A model generated the notes under the pieces. The model had not been told where the DNA came from. It was given only the letters and a program-made list of their open reading frames with translations, and did no database searches. 64,000 nt of DNA from positions 1 to 64,000 of the forward strand of contig MGAM01000013.1 of NCBI GenBank assembly GCA_001789725.1, read 5' to 3'. This DNA comes from Candidatus Roizmanbacteria bacterium RIFCSPLOWO2_01_FULL_39_19 (GTDB lineage: Bacteria > Patescibacteriota > Microgenomatia > UBA1406 > HO2-37-13b). Shown here piece after piece: positions 19,280 through 30,500 of the stretch. Within the stretch, counting starts at the first letter, position 1. Every line of letters begins with the position of its first letter. The position numbers and the translations under genes were made by a program.

Positions 19280-19763
19280 ATGAAACTAAGCGACAAGCTA
19301 ATTGGATTGCTCATAGGGTTGATGAAGAATTCTGCACAAAAGGGCAATTTGGCAAATTCGGGATTGGTTTTAGAAGACAACAAACTGCTCGCCTCTGCAG
19401 AGAGTCTTGTTGCCTCTGGTCACGATGCAACCGCGCATTCTGAGAGAGTGCTTGTTGCAAAGGTATGCAGATTAAAAAAACAACAACTATACGCCCGGGT
19501 TGCAGATGATTTCCGTTGTTGAGCCTTGTACCATGTGCTTAAGTGCGTGTTCTCAAGCTGGATATACGTCTGTAAATTTTATTATCCCTGCAAAACCGTA
19601 CATCACCCGATTCCCTTATGTCACAGACGGAATTTCACTTCAAAAAAAACAGGAGCTCGCCCAAAATTTTTCAGAAAAGATCGACCTTATTCATCTTAAA
19701 CAATACGAGGCGAAGTTTAAAAAGATTTTTGATGATGCAATGAAAGATTTGTTTATAAAATAA
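19280..19763 (+). pseudogene. cytidine/deoxycytidylate deaminase-like protein, frameshifted
   Basis: HSE...EPCTMCLSAC zinc motifs split over two frames; removing one A from the A7 run near 19472-19478 restores ...LKNNNYTPGLQMISVVEPCTMC. Confidence 0.75.
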
Positions 19764-19764
19764 A

Positions 19765-20217
19765 ATGGATAGTAAAAAGAAAAAAATACATGACTTTTTG
19801 AGTACCCATATTATTTGTTCTCTCTCTACTGTAACTGTCTCAGGAATCCCGGAAGCTGCCGCGATGGCGTTTACTGAAACAGACGACTTGTTAATTATTT
19901 TTCAAACGTCCAACAGTACACGAAAATACTATAATCTGCAGCGTAATCCCAAAGTTGCAATTGTTGTCGGTTTTGATTTTGAACAGTACATATCAGTGCA
20001 GTATGAGGGCATTGCTAAAGAGGTTCCAGATGGCGAGCGTGAACGTATAAGTCATATTCATGTTGCAAAACATTCAGAAATCTCGACCAAGTATGCTAAC
20101 GTCATAGAAAATAAATACTTCATTGTCATGCCAACATGGATACGTTACTCTGATTTAAAGGCAGACCCGAATCAAATATTTGAGCTCGACTTTTCTAAAA
20201 AAACTATACTACCATAA
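19765..20217 (+). CDS. pyridoxamine 5'-phosphate oxidase family (FMN-binding split barrel) protein
   Basis: 150 aa; ICSLSTVTVSGIPEAAAMAF...STRKYYNLQRNPKVAIVVG. Confidence 0.85.
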   Translation: MDSKKKKIHDFLSTHIICSLSTVTVSGIPEAAAMAFTETDDLLIIFQTSNSTRKYYNLQRNPKVAIVVGFDFEQYISVQYEGIAKEVPDGERERISHIHVAKHSEISTKYANVIENKYFIVMPTWIRYSDLKADPNQIFELDFSKKTILP

Positions 20218-20956
20218 TGAGAATACTCACGACGAAATCTCTTAAATTGGCGGTATTGACAAGGGGTGACCAAAATTCAGACAAAATCGCAATTATGCTT
20301 CCCGGAAGGCTTGATACAAAAGATTACATAAATTTCACCAGCCACATCGATTATCTTTCTCGAAAAGGTTTTTATATAATCGCTTTTGATCCACCTGGAA
20401 CTTGGGATAGCCCTGGAAACATTGAGTTTACAACCACGAATTATATTAATGCTGTTAACGAACTGATAGAATATTTTGGAAATAAACCAACGCTACTTTT
20501 GAGGCATAGTAGAGGTGGACAAGTAGCTATGATTGCTGGAGCTAATAATCCTAGCGTGATCGCATTTGCTCTTGTGAACGCCTCTTATGGCCTACCGACA
20601 CCTCCCGACCCGGAACAAGTAACGAACGGATTCCTCGCGGAGCACAGAGACCTACCACCCGGAGATGTTAAAACCACCAAACAAAAGGAGTTTCACCTAT
20701 CACTGAATTACTTTAAGGATGGTGAACAATAGATCCACTCCCTGGATTAAAAGCATGCACTAAGCCTAAATTGCTTATATATGGAACTGAGGATGAGTAT
20801 ACCGAACCTCAAGAAGTTAAAAAGATATTTGCGTCTATTCCTGAATCGAAAATGATTCATAAGCTGCATTGTGAACATGACTATCGATATCATGCAGATG
20901 CAATCGACGAAGTCGACAAAGTATTAGGAAGTTTTGTTAATAAATATTTCGAATAA
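20217..20956 (+). pseudogene. alpha/beta hydrolase, frameshifted near 20732
   Basis: N-terminal part ends EQ-TAG; C-terminal part IDPLPGLKACTKPKLLIYGTEDEYTEP continues in the -1 frame; HSRGG elbow. Confidence 0.7.
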
Positions 20957-21022
20957 TCATGTCTCTTGTTAAAAATGTAGGCAGCAATTCACCAGAAAGA
21001 ACTACCAATCGGCTTCCACTAC

Positions 21023-21652
21023 TCATGCCGTAGCTGCAATTCCTTTTATCTTTTCCCATTTTGCTCGTGAACACTTCTTTGGCCAATCCCTCCAACCCTG
21101 GTCATTGCGGTATACTTCCCAGTCATCATCTTCAACCCAATGAAGTTTGCTGTCATCAGTAATGTGCCGAACAAATTCTTTACCATTCAAATGATCAATC
21201 TCGTGTCTGAATATTCTCGCAGTGTAGCCTGAATATTCTTCTTCAAGTGGATTACCATTTTGGGAATATGCCTTAATTTTAATCTTGCTCGGACTCGCAA
21301 CTATTCCACACACATGATCAGTTGACCAACATCCTTCATACCATTCTTCAGTTTCATCAGATTGCCACGTTATTTCTGGATTGATAAATACTCTCAAATC
21401 ACCAACTTTCCCCTTTCCATCTGCAATAACATCTATAAGAATAATTTGTTTAGAGATGCCAACCTGCGGAGCAGCAAGACCAACACAAAAAGCCTGAGAG
21501 CGATCTTTTTGATGACCATAGGCAATATCAAGCATTGATTCGATAGTTTTCTGAATTTCTTCTGAGTTCATGTCATCAAGACTGATGGCATGTGCTTTTT
21601 GGACTAAAACAGGATCATGTGGAGCGACAAAATGCTTCTTATCAATTGGCAT
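21023..21652 (-). CDS. def: peptide deformylase
   Basis: motifs GLAAPQVG, EGCWS, RHEIDHLNGKEF. Confidence 0.92.
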   Translation of the reverse strand: MPIDKKHFVAPHDPVLVQKAHAISLDDMNSEEIQKTIESMLDIAYGHQKDRSQAFCVGLAAPQVGISKQIILIDVIADGKGKVGDLRVFINPEITWQSDETEEWYEGCWSTDHVCGIVASPSKIKIKAYSQNGNPLEEEYSGYTARIFRHEIDHLNGKEFVRHITDDSKLHWVEDDDWEVYRNDQGWRDWPKKCSRAKWEKIKGIAATA

Positions 21653-21794
21653 ACGGCATTATACTATATAATGGTGATAGCCAGTCCGAACTTGGTCTAA
21701 CCTCCTGAGCAACACATTCTGGAGCATTGGGACAACTTACTTATTTATACACCGAATGAACGATCGAACCACTTGATATACTGAGTTCCATATT

Positions 21795-23003
21795 ATGCGA
21801 ACCTCCACTCAGACTTTGCGAGACAAAATAATACAGCTTTTAGAAGCAAATCGCGTTGATATTCATAGTAAATATACCTACACAAAACCAGCTCCGAAAG
21901 TTTACGAGCAACAATGGCTCTGGGACTCATGTTTCCACGCTATTGTTCAAAGGTGGATTGACCCAGAAATGGCTAAGAGAGAATTACTCACTGTTGTGGC
22001 TCATCAAGTTGACAATGGCACTCATACAGGAATGATCCCCCACATGAACTACTGGGATAATGCTGGGAGCGAATTATGGGGAATTGCTCATCGAAGTATC
22101 ATTACTCAACCGCCTATTATTGCCTGCGCCACACTACTTGTTCACGAGGTAGGCCATGATAAAAAATTTCTCAATGCGATGTATGAGCCTCTTGCAAAAT
22201 ACCACCGATGGCTCACGAGTGACAGAGATCCAGATGGTGATAACCTGGTAAGCATCATTCATCCATGGGAATCGGGTTGGGATGCATCTCAAAGATGGGA
22301 TCGGATTTTAAAGCTCAATAAACCAACTGATGACGATAGCAAGATGGAAAGGGTAAAGCTCGTATTAGCCCTGAAAACTTACGACTGTGATCCTAATGCT
22401 CTTGAACAACAGAATTACTTTTCTGTTGAAGCAATTGATTTTAATAATATCCGAGCAGCAGATATCGAATCATTGGCTGCAATTGCTAAAATTCTTGGAA
22501 AGGATGATGACTCTATGTCTTGGAAAAGTATTGCAAAGAAAATTCAAGGTGCTATTCACCGGAAAATGGTTCTTGAAAATTACTATGATTTAACCAGTGC
22601 AGATGAAATACCAATCCGAGTTAATAATGCAGCAAAGTTTATCTCATTATTTGGAGGAAGTATCTCTCACAGAGAGGCTCTAGAACTGGTAAAGAAATTA
22701 CAAAGCCATGTGTATTGGCCTCACTTTGGCATAACAACGACACCCACATCATCAGACACATTTGATCCAAATAGGTATTGGAGAGGGAATGTATGGCCAT
22801 GTGTCAATTGGTTAATTTACAAGGGGCTAAAAAGGTATCATTTTGATGATGTCGCGAAAAAATTAGCTCGAAATTATATCGATCTGGTTCTAGAGAACGG
22901 TTTTTGGGAATACTACAACCCACTTACTGGGCAAGGACTTGGAGCGAAGGATTGCAGCTGGGCAGCATTAGTATTAGATCTGGCAATTGAAGAGAATCTA
23001 TAG
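21795..23003 (+). CDS. glycoside hydrolase, GH63/mannosylglycerate hydrolase-like
   Basis: QQWLWDSCFHAI, HPWESGWDASQRWD, RYWRGNVWPCVNWLIYKGL. Confidence 0.85.
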   Translation: MRTSTQTLRDKIIQLLEANRVDIHSKYTYTKPAPKVYEQQWLWDSCFHAIVQRWIDPEMAKRELLTVVAHQVDNGTHTGMIPHMNYWDNAGSELWGIAHRSIITQPPIIACATLLVHEVGHDKKFLNAMYEPLAKYHRWLTSDRDPDGDNLVSIIHPWESGWDASQRWDRILKLNKPTDDDSKMERVKLVLALKTYDCDPNALEQQNYFSVEAIDFNNIRAADIESLAAIAKILGKDDDSMSWKSIAKKIQGAIHRKMVLENYYDLTSADEIPIRVNNAAKFISLFGGSISHREALELVKKLQSHVYWPHFGITTTPTSSDTFDPNRYWRGNVWPCVNWLIYKGLKRYHFDDVAKKLARNYIDLVLENGFWEYYNPLTGQGLGAKDCSWAALVLDLAIEENL

Positions 23004-23199
23004 CTTGCTCGGGTTGTGGTTATTGGTGAGGGTACCTTTTGCCGGTTTCTGCATAGTGAGAGAGCGTGTATTTGTGGCTGGGGGAGTCTGAGACCAGGAG
23101 ATATAGTCCGAACTCGGTGCGCCCTCTGGAGCATAGGCAGACCAGCAACTGTAAAAGTCAGCAAGTGGATCAGAGGTATATACTACACATATTGATAGT

Positions 23200-23670
23200 A
23201 TGAATAAAAAAGAAATTATTCAACAGTTAAAAATTGCTCACGAAGGCCTTCGCGAAATCTTGGCTACTGTTTCGCCAGAGATCGCTGACAGCGCGCTAAT
23301 TACTCCAAAAGGCTGGACAGTGAAAGATATTTTGAGTCATCTTATAGATTGGAACGTGCAGTTTTTGCAAGATTTTAAGAATATTTTGAGTGACTCTTGG
23401 GAAGAAATTAATAATGATACCTTTAACCAAGCTTCGTACGAAAAGAGGAAGGATTTACCGTATCATCAAGTATACGCAGAGTGGGAATTATCAATTGAAC
23501 CTGTTATTGAATTACTGCAATCTTTAACGTCAGAGGAATGGCATCATGTTTGCAAAGGAGCGACATGGCATAATGGCACTTTGGTAACGATACCTTCGCT
23601 GTTTGAATATACATACAAAGGAGAGCCTCACGAGCTTGGTCATGGTAAGGAGATTAGAAAAGCACTATAA
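23200..23670 (+). CDS. ClbS/DfsB (DinB-like) family protein
   Basis: four-helix pattern; GWTVKDILSHLIDWN; 156 aa. Confidence 0.75.
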   Translation: MNKKEIIQQLKIAHEGLREILATVSPEIADSALITPKGWTVKDILSHLIDWNVQFLQDFKNILSDSWEEINNDTFNQASYEKRKDLPYHQVYAEWELSIEPVIELLQSLTSEEWHHVCKGATWHNGTLVTIPSLFEYTYKGEPHELGHGKEIRKAL

Positions 23671-23733
23671 AAATTATAATTGGCTACGTACCGCCCCATT
23701 GACATTTTTTTAGTGAAATGATTAACTTAATAT

Positions 23734-24477
23734 GTGGCACGAAAGATTTTTATAGGCATCGGAGTATTATTTTCAATTTTTATATTGTTGTTTGTTCTTT
23801 CGCAAAATCAACCCCCTCCTCTACTAACCACTAATTTTGTTAACCTTGACAAAATAGAGAGGATTTCGCGTTTCAGAAGTTGTGCTGGCCACGTCACCGT
23901 ACCCCAAAACAATAGAGAGCAGCGTAGAAATATGAAACACTATTTCTGGATAAAAAAATCAATTACAACTAACGATAAGCCTGTTGAAATATATGCCCCA
24001 TATAACGGATTTGTTTCAGTGCTTCGCTCTGATTCTAACGAAGGACTAGAGGGCGAAATTGCACTTGTTCCAAAAGACGTCTTTGTTTTCTTACCCCCAA
24101 TCGGACGGTGGACATTTAGTGTCCAGCACATAAACGTGAGACAAGACCTAAAACGCGGGAAAGAGGTTAAAGCGGGAGAGCTCTTGGGAACAGCAACAAT
24201 ACGCGGTGAAGGCGGAGGTTCGTTTGATATTGTTTATGCAAAATTTGCCCCAACTCTTAAAAAAATTGACAATTGGACTGATCCGTTTATTGATCTTGAT
24301 TCTGTTTTTAATCATATGAGTGATAGCGTTTTTGCACAATATCAGAAAAAGGGAGTTGCAACAAAAGATGACATCGTAATGCTGAAAGAGCAAAGAGATC
24401 AAAACCTTTGTCAATATCAGAATGGGGGACCTTATTTTGAAAATCAAGAGGATCCTGATAATTGGGTAATTTTTTAA
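23734..24477 (+). CDS. hypothetical exported protein
   Basis: N-terminal TM; 247 aa; peptidase M23-like pattern possible (APYNGFVSVLRSD...VKAGELLGTATI) but uncertain. Confidence 0.6.
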   Translation: MARKIFIGIGVLFSIFILLFVLSQNQPPPLLTTNFVNLDKIERISRFRSCAGHVTVPQNNREQRRNMKHYFWIKKSITTNDKPVEIYAPYNGFVSVLRSDSNEGLEGEIALVPKDVFVFLPPIGRWTFSVQHINVRQDLKRGKEVKAGELLGTATIRGEGGGSFDIVYAKFAPTLKKIDNWTDPFIDLDSVFNHMSDSVFAQYQKKGVATKDDIVMLKEQRDQNLCQYQNGGPYFENQEDPDNWVIF

Positions 24478-24487
24478 TGACAACGCA

Positions 24488-25258
24488 TTACTCTACCCCA
24501 TGAGTGATAGATATAGCCATATACATGACTACTATCCCAACAATAAAAGGAATTAACTGGCTCCATCTTTTTTCCCTTTCAAAGTCTTCATGCAGGTCGG
24601 GTATTAAGTCTGAACAGGCAATATAAATCAAAGTTCCTGCGCTAAATGCTGTTGCTGCAGGTAACATATTCTGTATTGATTCAAGAAAAAAATATCCTCC
24701 TATTGCTCCGACGAGCGCAGTTAAGGATGATAAAAAATTATAGAAAAGAGCTTTTGATTTTTTCATTCCTTCATGTATTAACACCGTAAAATCAGCAATC
24801 TCGTGGGGGATTTCATGAGCTGCAATTGCGATTGTTGTAGTTATGCCCAGCGCCGGATTAAGCAAAAAACCCGCTGCAATAATAACCCCGTCAATAAAAT
24901 TATGAACGCCATCACCTACTAAGACTAGAATTGCGATTGGATTGTGACGATGAGTATCGCCATGATGATGATAACCTAGTAAAATTCTTTCAAAGAAAAA
25001 AAATGAGATGATCCCTAAGAAAGTTGGGATAAATATATTTGTATCTGGGTTTAATGCTCTCGCCTGTTCTGCAGCCTCCGGAAGCAAGTCGAAAAATGAT
25101 ACTGTTAAAATAACGCCGGCTGCAAAACTTATAAGCAGTGGAATAATTTTTTTGGTCAAAAGCTTTCTCCAAATCAACAATATCCCCCCTGCAAAAGATG
25201 TTAGACTTATAAGAATTGATGCAATGATTATATTGAAAAGCATATGAAATGTTACCAC
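24488..25258 (-). CDS. ZIP family metal transporter
   Basis: VGDGVHNFIDGVIIAAGF and AHEIPHEIADFTVLIHEG. Confidence 0.93.
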   Translation of the reverse strand: MVTFHMLFNIIIASILISLTSFAGGILLIWRKLLTKKIIPLLISFAAGVILTVSFFDLLPEAAEQARALNPDTNIFIPTFLGIISFFFFERILLGYHHHGDTHRHNPIAILVLVGDGVHNFIDGVIIAAGFLLNPALGITTTIAIAAHEIPHEIADFTVLIHEGMKKSKALFYNFLSSLTALVGAIGGYFFLESIQNMLPAATAFSAGTLIYIACSDLIPDLHEDFEREKRWSQLIPFIVGIVVMYMAISITHGVE

Positions 25259-25284
25259 ACAATTGAGGTTTTGTGAATTAATTC

Positions 25285-26808
25285 TTACCTAAAATAGAGC
25301 CAGTCGGCGGTTGTAATTTCCGATGGAATTTCTAAATCTTCTTTGATTAATTCATATTTTCTAATTTCATATCCCCCACTTAACTTAATTATTTCTTCGG
25401 GTTGACTTTTGATATGTAACTTATTCTCTATCCACCAGGTTGGCACTAAATCAATCCTTTCTTTTGGAGGTGACTCCATCAAAATATATGTTGTTGGCTT
25501 TTTTTCGAACTTATAGATTTTTTTTTCAGAGACTCTACTCACATAAGAGAGTGCGTATTTGTCTTGATAACCGTAAATATCAGGAGAATAAATGAAAATT
25601 CCGGATTCCTCAGGAGCATCTGAGAAAATCTGTTTCATATTATTTAAATGAAACTTCCACGACCTAGTATTATTGCCAATTTCTTTTGATAAATCATTTG
25701 CATGACTAATATTTTGGCTTGTCATTAAAACGAGCAATATTCCAAGAAGAACAAAATATAAATGTTTAGGAACAAATTTATGAAATGTTGAAAACATCAT
25801 AAGAGGTAAAAGTGTCATCGGGAACCACCATAGTTCAAGCATTAGTCCTCTATGTATGAGGGTAAGAAAATAATAGCCAATATGGAAATATAAAAAAATT
25901 ATGTAAATATGCCTGTATTTGATTTTGCTTTTCAAAATCACAACGAAACTAAAAACAAAGAGAGCGAAAATCAGAAGATTCATATTATTGAGATCTGATG
26001 AAGAATTTCTAAATAAATTAAATCCCCGGGTGGTTATGTTCTCAATTCTGTTTTTCACAGATTCTGAAAATGGCATCGGAAATTGGTCTCTTTCCCCTTG
26101 AACATATTTAATAATTGATTTTGTCTGTAAGAAGTCATGGCGAATGTCAATCAGTAAAAATGATGATGCGAAGATTAAAAGAGTTCCAAAACACAAAAGA
26201 TGAAGAAACTTCTTATTTTTGATAATTACAAACAAACTAGCCAAAGTTGATAAAATCAGAAGCGGTCCGCCAATTGCAAGTTGAAATTGAACAATTGCCC
26301 CAAGCATGAAAAGATGACCTATTAGAAATTTCCACTGTTTTGTTTGAAAGTACTTTACAAAAAAATAAAAATACAAAGGGAGAGAAAGAAGCGCACCGCT
26401 CCCATGATAAAACCCTTGAACATACGGAACTAGATAAGCAGATGATAAAACAAGAGCAATAAGAGCCGACGTTTCATCAAATAATTTTTTGACTACAAAA
26501 TAAATTGATGAAATAAGCCCCACGGTTAATAAAAACCAAAACCATCCGGTTGCAATCGGGTTGCCTTTGCCAATAATATAGGCTGGCATATTAAGGTAAT
26601 GCCACAAAATTCCATGAAAAACTCCTTTTTTATCTGCCCGGGGTCCAATTAAAACCATCTTTTTATCAGCAATTTCATCCATTATCAAAAAGTCTCTGGC
26701 ATTGTCGGTTTGATAAAAGATGTCCTGGTGAAGATAGCTCCAAGCAGAAAATATCAGATTGATACCAATAAAGAAAAAAATTAGCCACTTCAATGCCTTA
26801 TTCATCAA
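25285..26808 (-). CDS. multi-TM glycosyltransferase-like (GT39/ArnT-like) membrane protein
   Basis: 507 aa, many TM helices, N-terminal QTDNARDFL. Confidence 0.7.
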   Translation of the reverse strand: MMNKALKWLIFFFIGINLIFSAWSYLHQDIFYQTDNARDFLIMDEIADKKMVLIGPRADKKGVFHGILWHYLNMPAYIIGKGNPIATGWFWFLLTVGLISSIYFVVKKLFDETSALIALVLSSAYLVPYVQGFYHGSGALLSLPLYFYFFVKYFQTKQWKFLIGHLFMLGAIVQFQLAIGGPLLILSTLASLFVIIKNKKFLHLLCFGTLLIFASSFLLIDIRHDFLQTKSIIKYVQGERDQFPMPFSESVKNRIENITTRGFNLFRNSSSDLNNMNLLIFALFVFSFVVILKSKIKYRHIYIIFLYFHIGYYFLTLIHRGLMLELWWFPMTLLPLMMFSTFHKFVPKHLYFVLLGILLVLMTSQNISHANDLSKEIGNNTRSWKFHLNNMKQIFSDAPEESGIFIYSPDIYGYQDKYALSYVSRVSEKKIYKFEKKPTTYILMESPPKERIDLVPTWWIENKLHIKSQPEEIIKLSGGYEIRKYELIKEDLEIPSEITTADWLYFR

Positions 26809-26837
26809 AAATAGTTTACAATATATGTGGGTAATTT

Positions 26838-27569
26838 ATGAAAGGAAAAATATCAATCGTTATACCTGTCTATAACGAAGAAAATTTTATTAATGAGACA
26901 ATCTCAAAAGTTATTGATGCCGACTCGCGGGGTTATGAGAAAGAAATAATTATAGTTGATGATGGAAGTAGGGATAAAACAGTTGAAAACATTAAGTTAT
27001 TTATTGAAAATCGTCATGAAAATAAAAACTTTGTTATTAAACTAATTGCCAAAGAGAAAAATGAAGGAAAAGGCGCAGCGCTAAAGAACGGATTTTTAGA
27101 AACAACCGGCGACATTGTGATTATTCAGGATGCTGATTTGGAATATTCTCCTGATGATTACCCTCTTCTTCTTGAGTCATTTGTAACACACAACGCTGAT
27201 GTCGTCTATGGCAGCCGATTTATCTCAAATCGCCCTCATCGGGTTTTATATTTCTGGCATTATCTTGCCAATAATATGCTCACTCTTTTTTCAAATGTTT
27301 TGACCAACCTAAATTTAACCGATATGGAAACAGGATATAAAGTTTTTAGAGGAGATTTAATAAGAGAAATCGCACCAAAATTGAAATCAAAAAGATTCGG
27401 TTTTGAGCCGGAAATTACGGCAAGAATTACAAAAATTAAAGATCTTAAAATGTTTGAAGTGGGAATTTCCTATTGGGGACGGACATACCAAGAAGGAAAA
27501 AAGATCGGCTGGAAAGACGGAGTTAAGGCAATATTAGAAATAATGAGATTTAACTTATTTTCCCGATAG
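26838..27569 (+). CDS. family 2 glycosyltransferase (dolichol-phosphate mannosyltransferase-like)
   Basis: SIVIPVYNEENFINETI, IIVDDGSRDKT, IIQDADLEYSPDDY. Confidence 0.95.
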   Translation: MKGKISIVIPVYNEENFINETISKVIDADSRGYEKEIIIVDDGSRDKTVENIKLFIENRHENKNFVIKLIAKEKNEGKGAALKNGFLETTGDIVIIQDADLEYSPDDYPLLLESFVTHNADVVYGSRFISNRPHRVLYFWHYLANNMLTLFSNVLTNLNLTDMETGYKVFRGDLIREIAPKLKSKRFGFEPEITARITKIKDLKMFEVGISYWGRTYQEGKKIGWKDGVKAILEIMRFNLFSR

Positions 27570-30500
27570 GAAATCAAGCATCCTTGCAAGTAAATTTTTT
27601 GATTCTTTTGGTGGTTCTTGTGCTTGTTGTTTAACTTGTTTTTTCTCATGTTTTTGCATGGTTGTTTTTTTAACAGGGTCTTTTATAATTTCAGCTTTCT
27701 GTGTTTTAAAAGGTACAAAAGTAGATGGTCGAACAAATCCTGCAACTGCCATATAGTAACCCTTCACTGTTGAAAGCGCTGCCACGGTTCTATTTTTCTT
27801 ATCAACAACACTTGTTGGCAAAATTTTCCATGTTTTTCCTTCATTGAGCGACTGAGCAAGAACCAAAGAATTTTCCGGTAATTTTCCAAGTTGATTTTTA
27901 TTGTATTTTATCGCCACTATTGAGGATCTAAGAGGATTGATAATTTTTGCATCATTAAAAAACGAGCGGAACCAAAGGTCGTAAACATCAGAAACCTGCC
28001 AATATGACCCTATATGGTAAGGATGTTTTTTGGCATAGACGATACTGCCCAGGTAGCTGTCCCACAATAGCGTATTTGGTTCAACTATAGTAATAACCTG
28101 ATCTCCCATCTTCAAGACGCCTCCCGTTTTTGCCAGTAGTGACGCAGTCCGAGCTTGAGTCGAGCTGGACGAGGAGGAACTTGAAGTTGACGAACTGCTA
28201 TTTTTCCCAGCCGAGAAAGGAGCGAAGTCGGTAAAGTGATTTGTGGTGACAGTAATAGTGTTATTATCTTTGTCAATTGAAATATTATCTGATGTTTTCC
28301 AAGCATTAGTCGTAGCATCCCAGTAACCGGCTAAAAGATCATTTTCAGTTAATCCCAGTGAGGAAAGTGTTGCCTCTGAGTATGGCATAACAATGGTAAC
28401 GTTAGAATTGAAGCTCGTTGTAATTTCAGATCCATTGGAGTCAAGAGCTGTAATGTCATAGCCTATGTTGACCGGTGTTGCCAAACTCTGATTAGGCAGT
28501 TGAGCTTTAGATGTGACGGTAACAGTGACCGTTCCAGATGACGACAGGGCGCCTGCCGGAATATTAATTGTTGTGCCGTCAGATAAAGTTATAGTTTTCT
28601 GGTTGGTAGTAGTGTAAGTAACAGTAGTTGAATCAGGCATTGTCCCCGAATTTGAAAGACTTAAGTTTAGCGTATTCGTACCGGTTGATGGGCTTACAAT
28701 ACTCTCGGACGATCTTATAAATGAAGTTTTAGAAACATCATACATTGCCTTTATATGCCAATTTGTTCCAGTTGATACCGATAAACTATAGTTCCCGTTA
28801 CTGTCAGCAGTAGTCCCAGAATATCCTCCAACCTCACTCCAACTACTAACGAAAGCTGATTTTCCAGCACTATTTTGTGTTACTGTTCCGGTAATGGTAG
28901 CATCAGCATTGGTAAATTGTAAATTGACGGTTGAGGTTCCTCCGCTTGTGGGCGTAACTGAGACTCTGCTTGGATTTATATACGAGTAGGACGGCGGGAC
29001 AAAGGTTTGAACGTAATACGTTGTGCCTGAGGGAACTTTTATTGAATAATCACCCGTTGAATCAGTCATTGTCCCTTGATTAAACATTGACTCGCGACTG
29101 AAGGATCCTGCTGTATCGTTAGATCTGGTATCGATAGTAATCCAAGCGCCGGCTAAACCGGTTCCGTCAGGATCTTTAACGGTTCCGCTTATTGTAGCGT
29201 CATTTTTCTTAACAAGAATATTTTTTGTTTGAGTAAGAGAACCTGATGTAATCGATACTTTATTATTTGACGGGGGTTGTCTAAGATAAGTATTGCTCTC
29301 CCCGTCAGTTAATGATGGATCTATCCAATAACCAATGTACCAATCACCCGGACAGACTTGCATTGAATAAGATCCGTCAGTTGTATTTACTGTTGCCATT
29401 GCGAAATTTGTAGTTCCGGAGTTGGCAAAAACTTCAGCCCTTACTCCCGTAATAGTTGAGCCAGAATCAGAATCTTTTTTAAGATAGCCACTTATTGTCC
29501 CTGTAGCTTGAGTCATTGTGATTGTTGCTGAGGAGGTGGCATTGGCAGTTGATGTTACTGAACTTGAAGAGCCGGCACAATAACCCGCCCCGGGGGGAAG
29601 AGATACTCCTACATTGTAAGTTCCAGCCGGCACTTTTAGCGTGAATACTCCATTTTTAACTGGAGCTCCCATAGAGGAATACATCATTGGTCCCGGTCCT
29701 GATGATGTTCCGCTTGTTTCGACATACGCATAACCCATTTCCAAGTTAGTGAGCGTATCTCCGCCTGAATTTACAAGTCTCCCGCTGATTGTTGCGTTAG
29801 CTATTTGCAACGTCACATTATTCCCTGATGACGTAGCATTTTCAGCTACAGTTACCTGAAGAGGCGCCTGATCATTAATATATGTGGTTCCGCTATAACT
29901 ACCTGACATTCCGGGATCTTGAGAAACTGAGACCATCCAAGTACCGACAGAAACCAAAATTGAATAATTCCCACTAGAGTCAGTTGTGGCATAGCCCCAA
30001 CCACCGCCATTTTGTTTCCATGTGTTAACGTTTTTGTTGGCGACACCGGCTCCATTAGAATCAGTTACTCTACCGGAAATGGTAGAATTTTTAGTAACCA
30101 ATCTAATATTGCCGGCAGCATATCCATCACAAGTCCCATCAGAATTAGCGTCTTTTACGGTGAATTTTATATCTGACGGTGATCCATAATTAGATTGCCA
30201 GCTGCTTACGCCTAAATTATATGATCCCTCCGGTACTTTTAGATTAAATGTGCCGTTTGAAGCAACATTTCCTCCATTTCCTCCGCCCTGATAAGACCAA
30301 ACACTAACATAAACTGACGATTGAGGATCAGACAAGGCGCTGCCGTCAGGAGCTAACACTGTGCCGGTCACCGTGCAATTGGCTGTTTGGGCGGTAAAAT
30401 TTGCGGTTGTTGATGTACCCAGGCTATCGTTATTGGCAAATTTAACTCGAGTTGGCATCTTATTGTATGTCCAATCAACATCTTGAGGGCTACCTCCGTA

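Noticed and set aside
19440-19520. Programmed -1 ribosomal frameshift at the A7 run in the deaminase
   Set aside because: The downstream frame is +1 (or -2) relative to the upstream frame, so a -1 slip would not join the halves; an indel is simpler.
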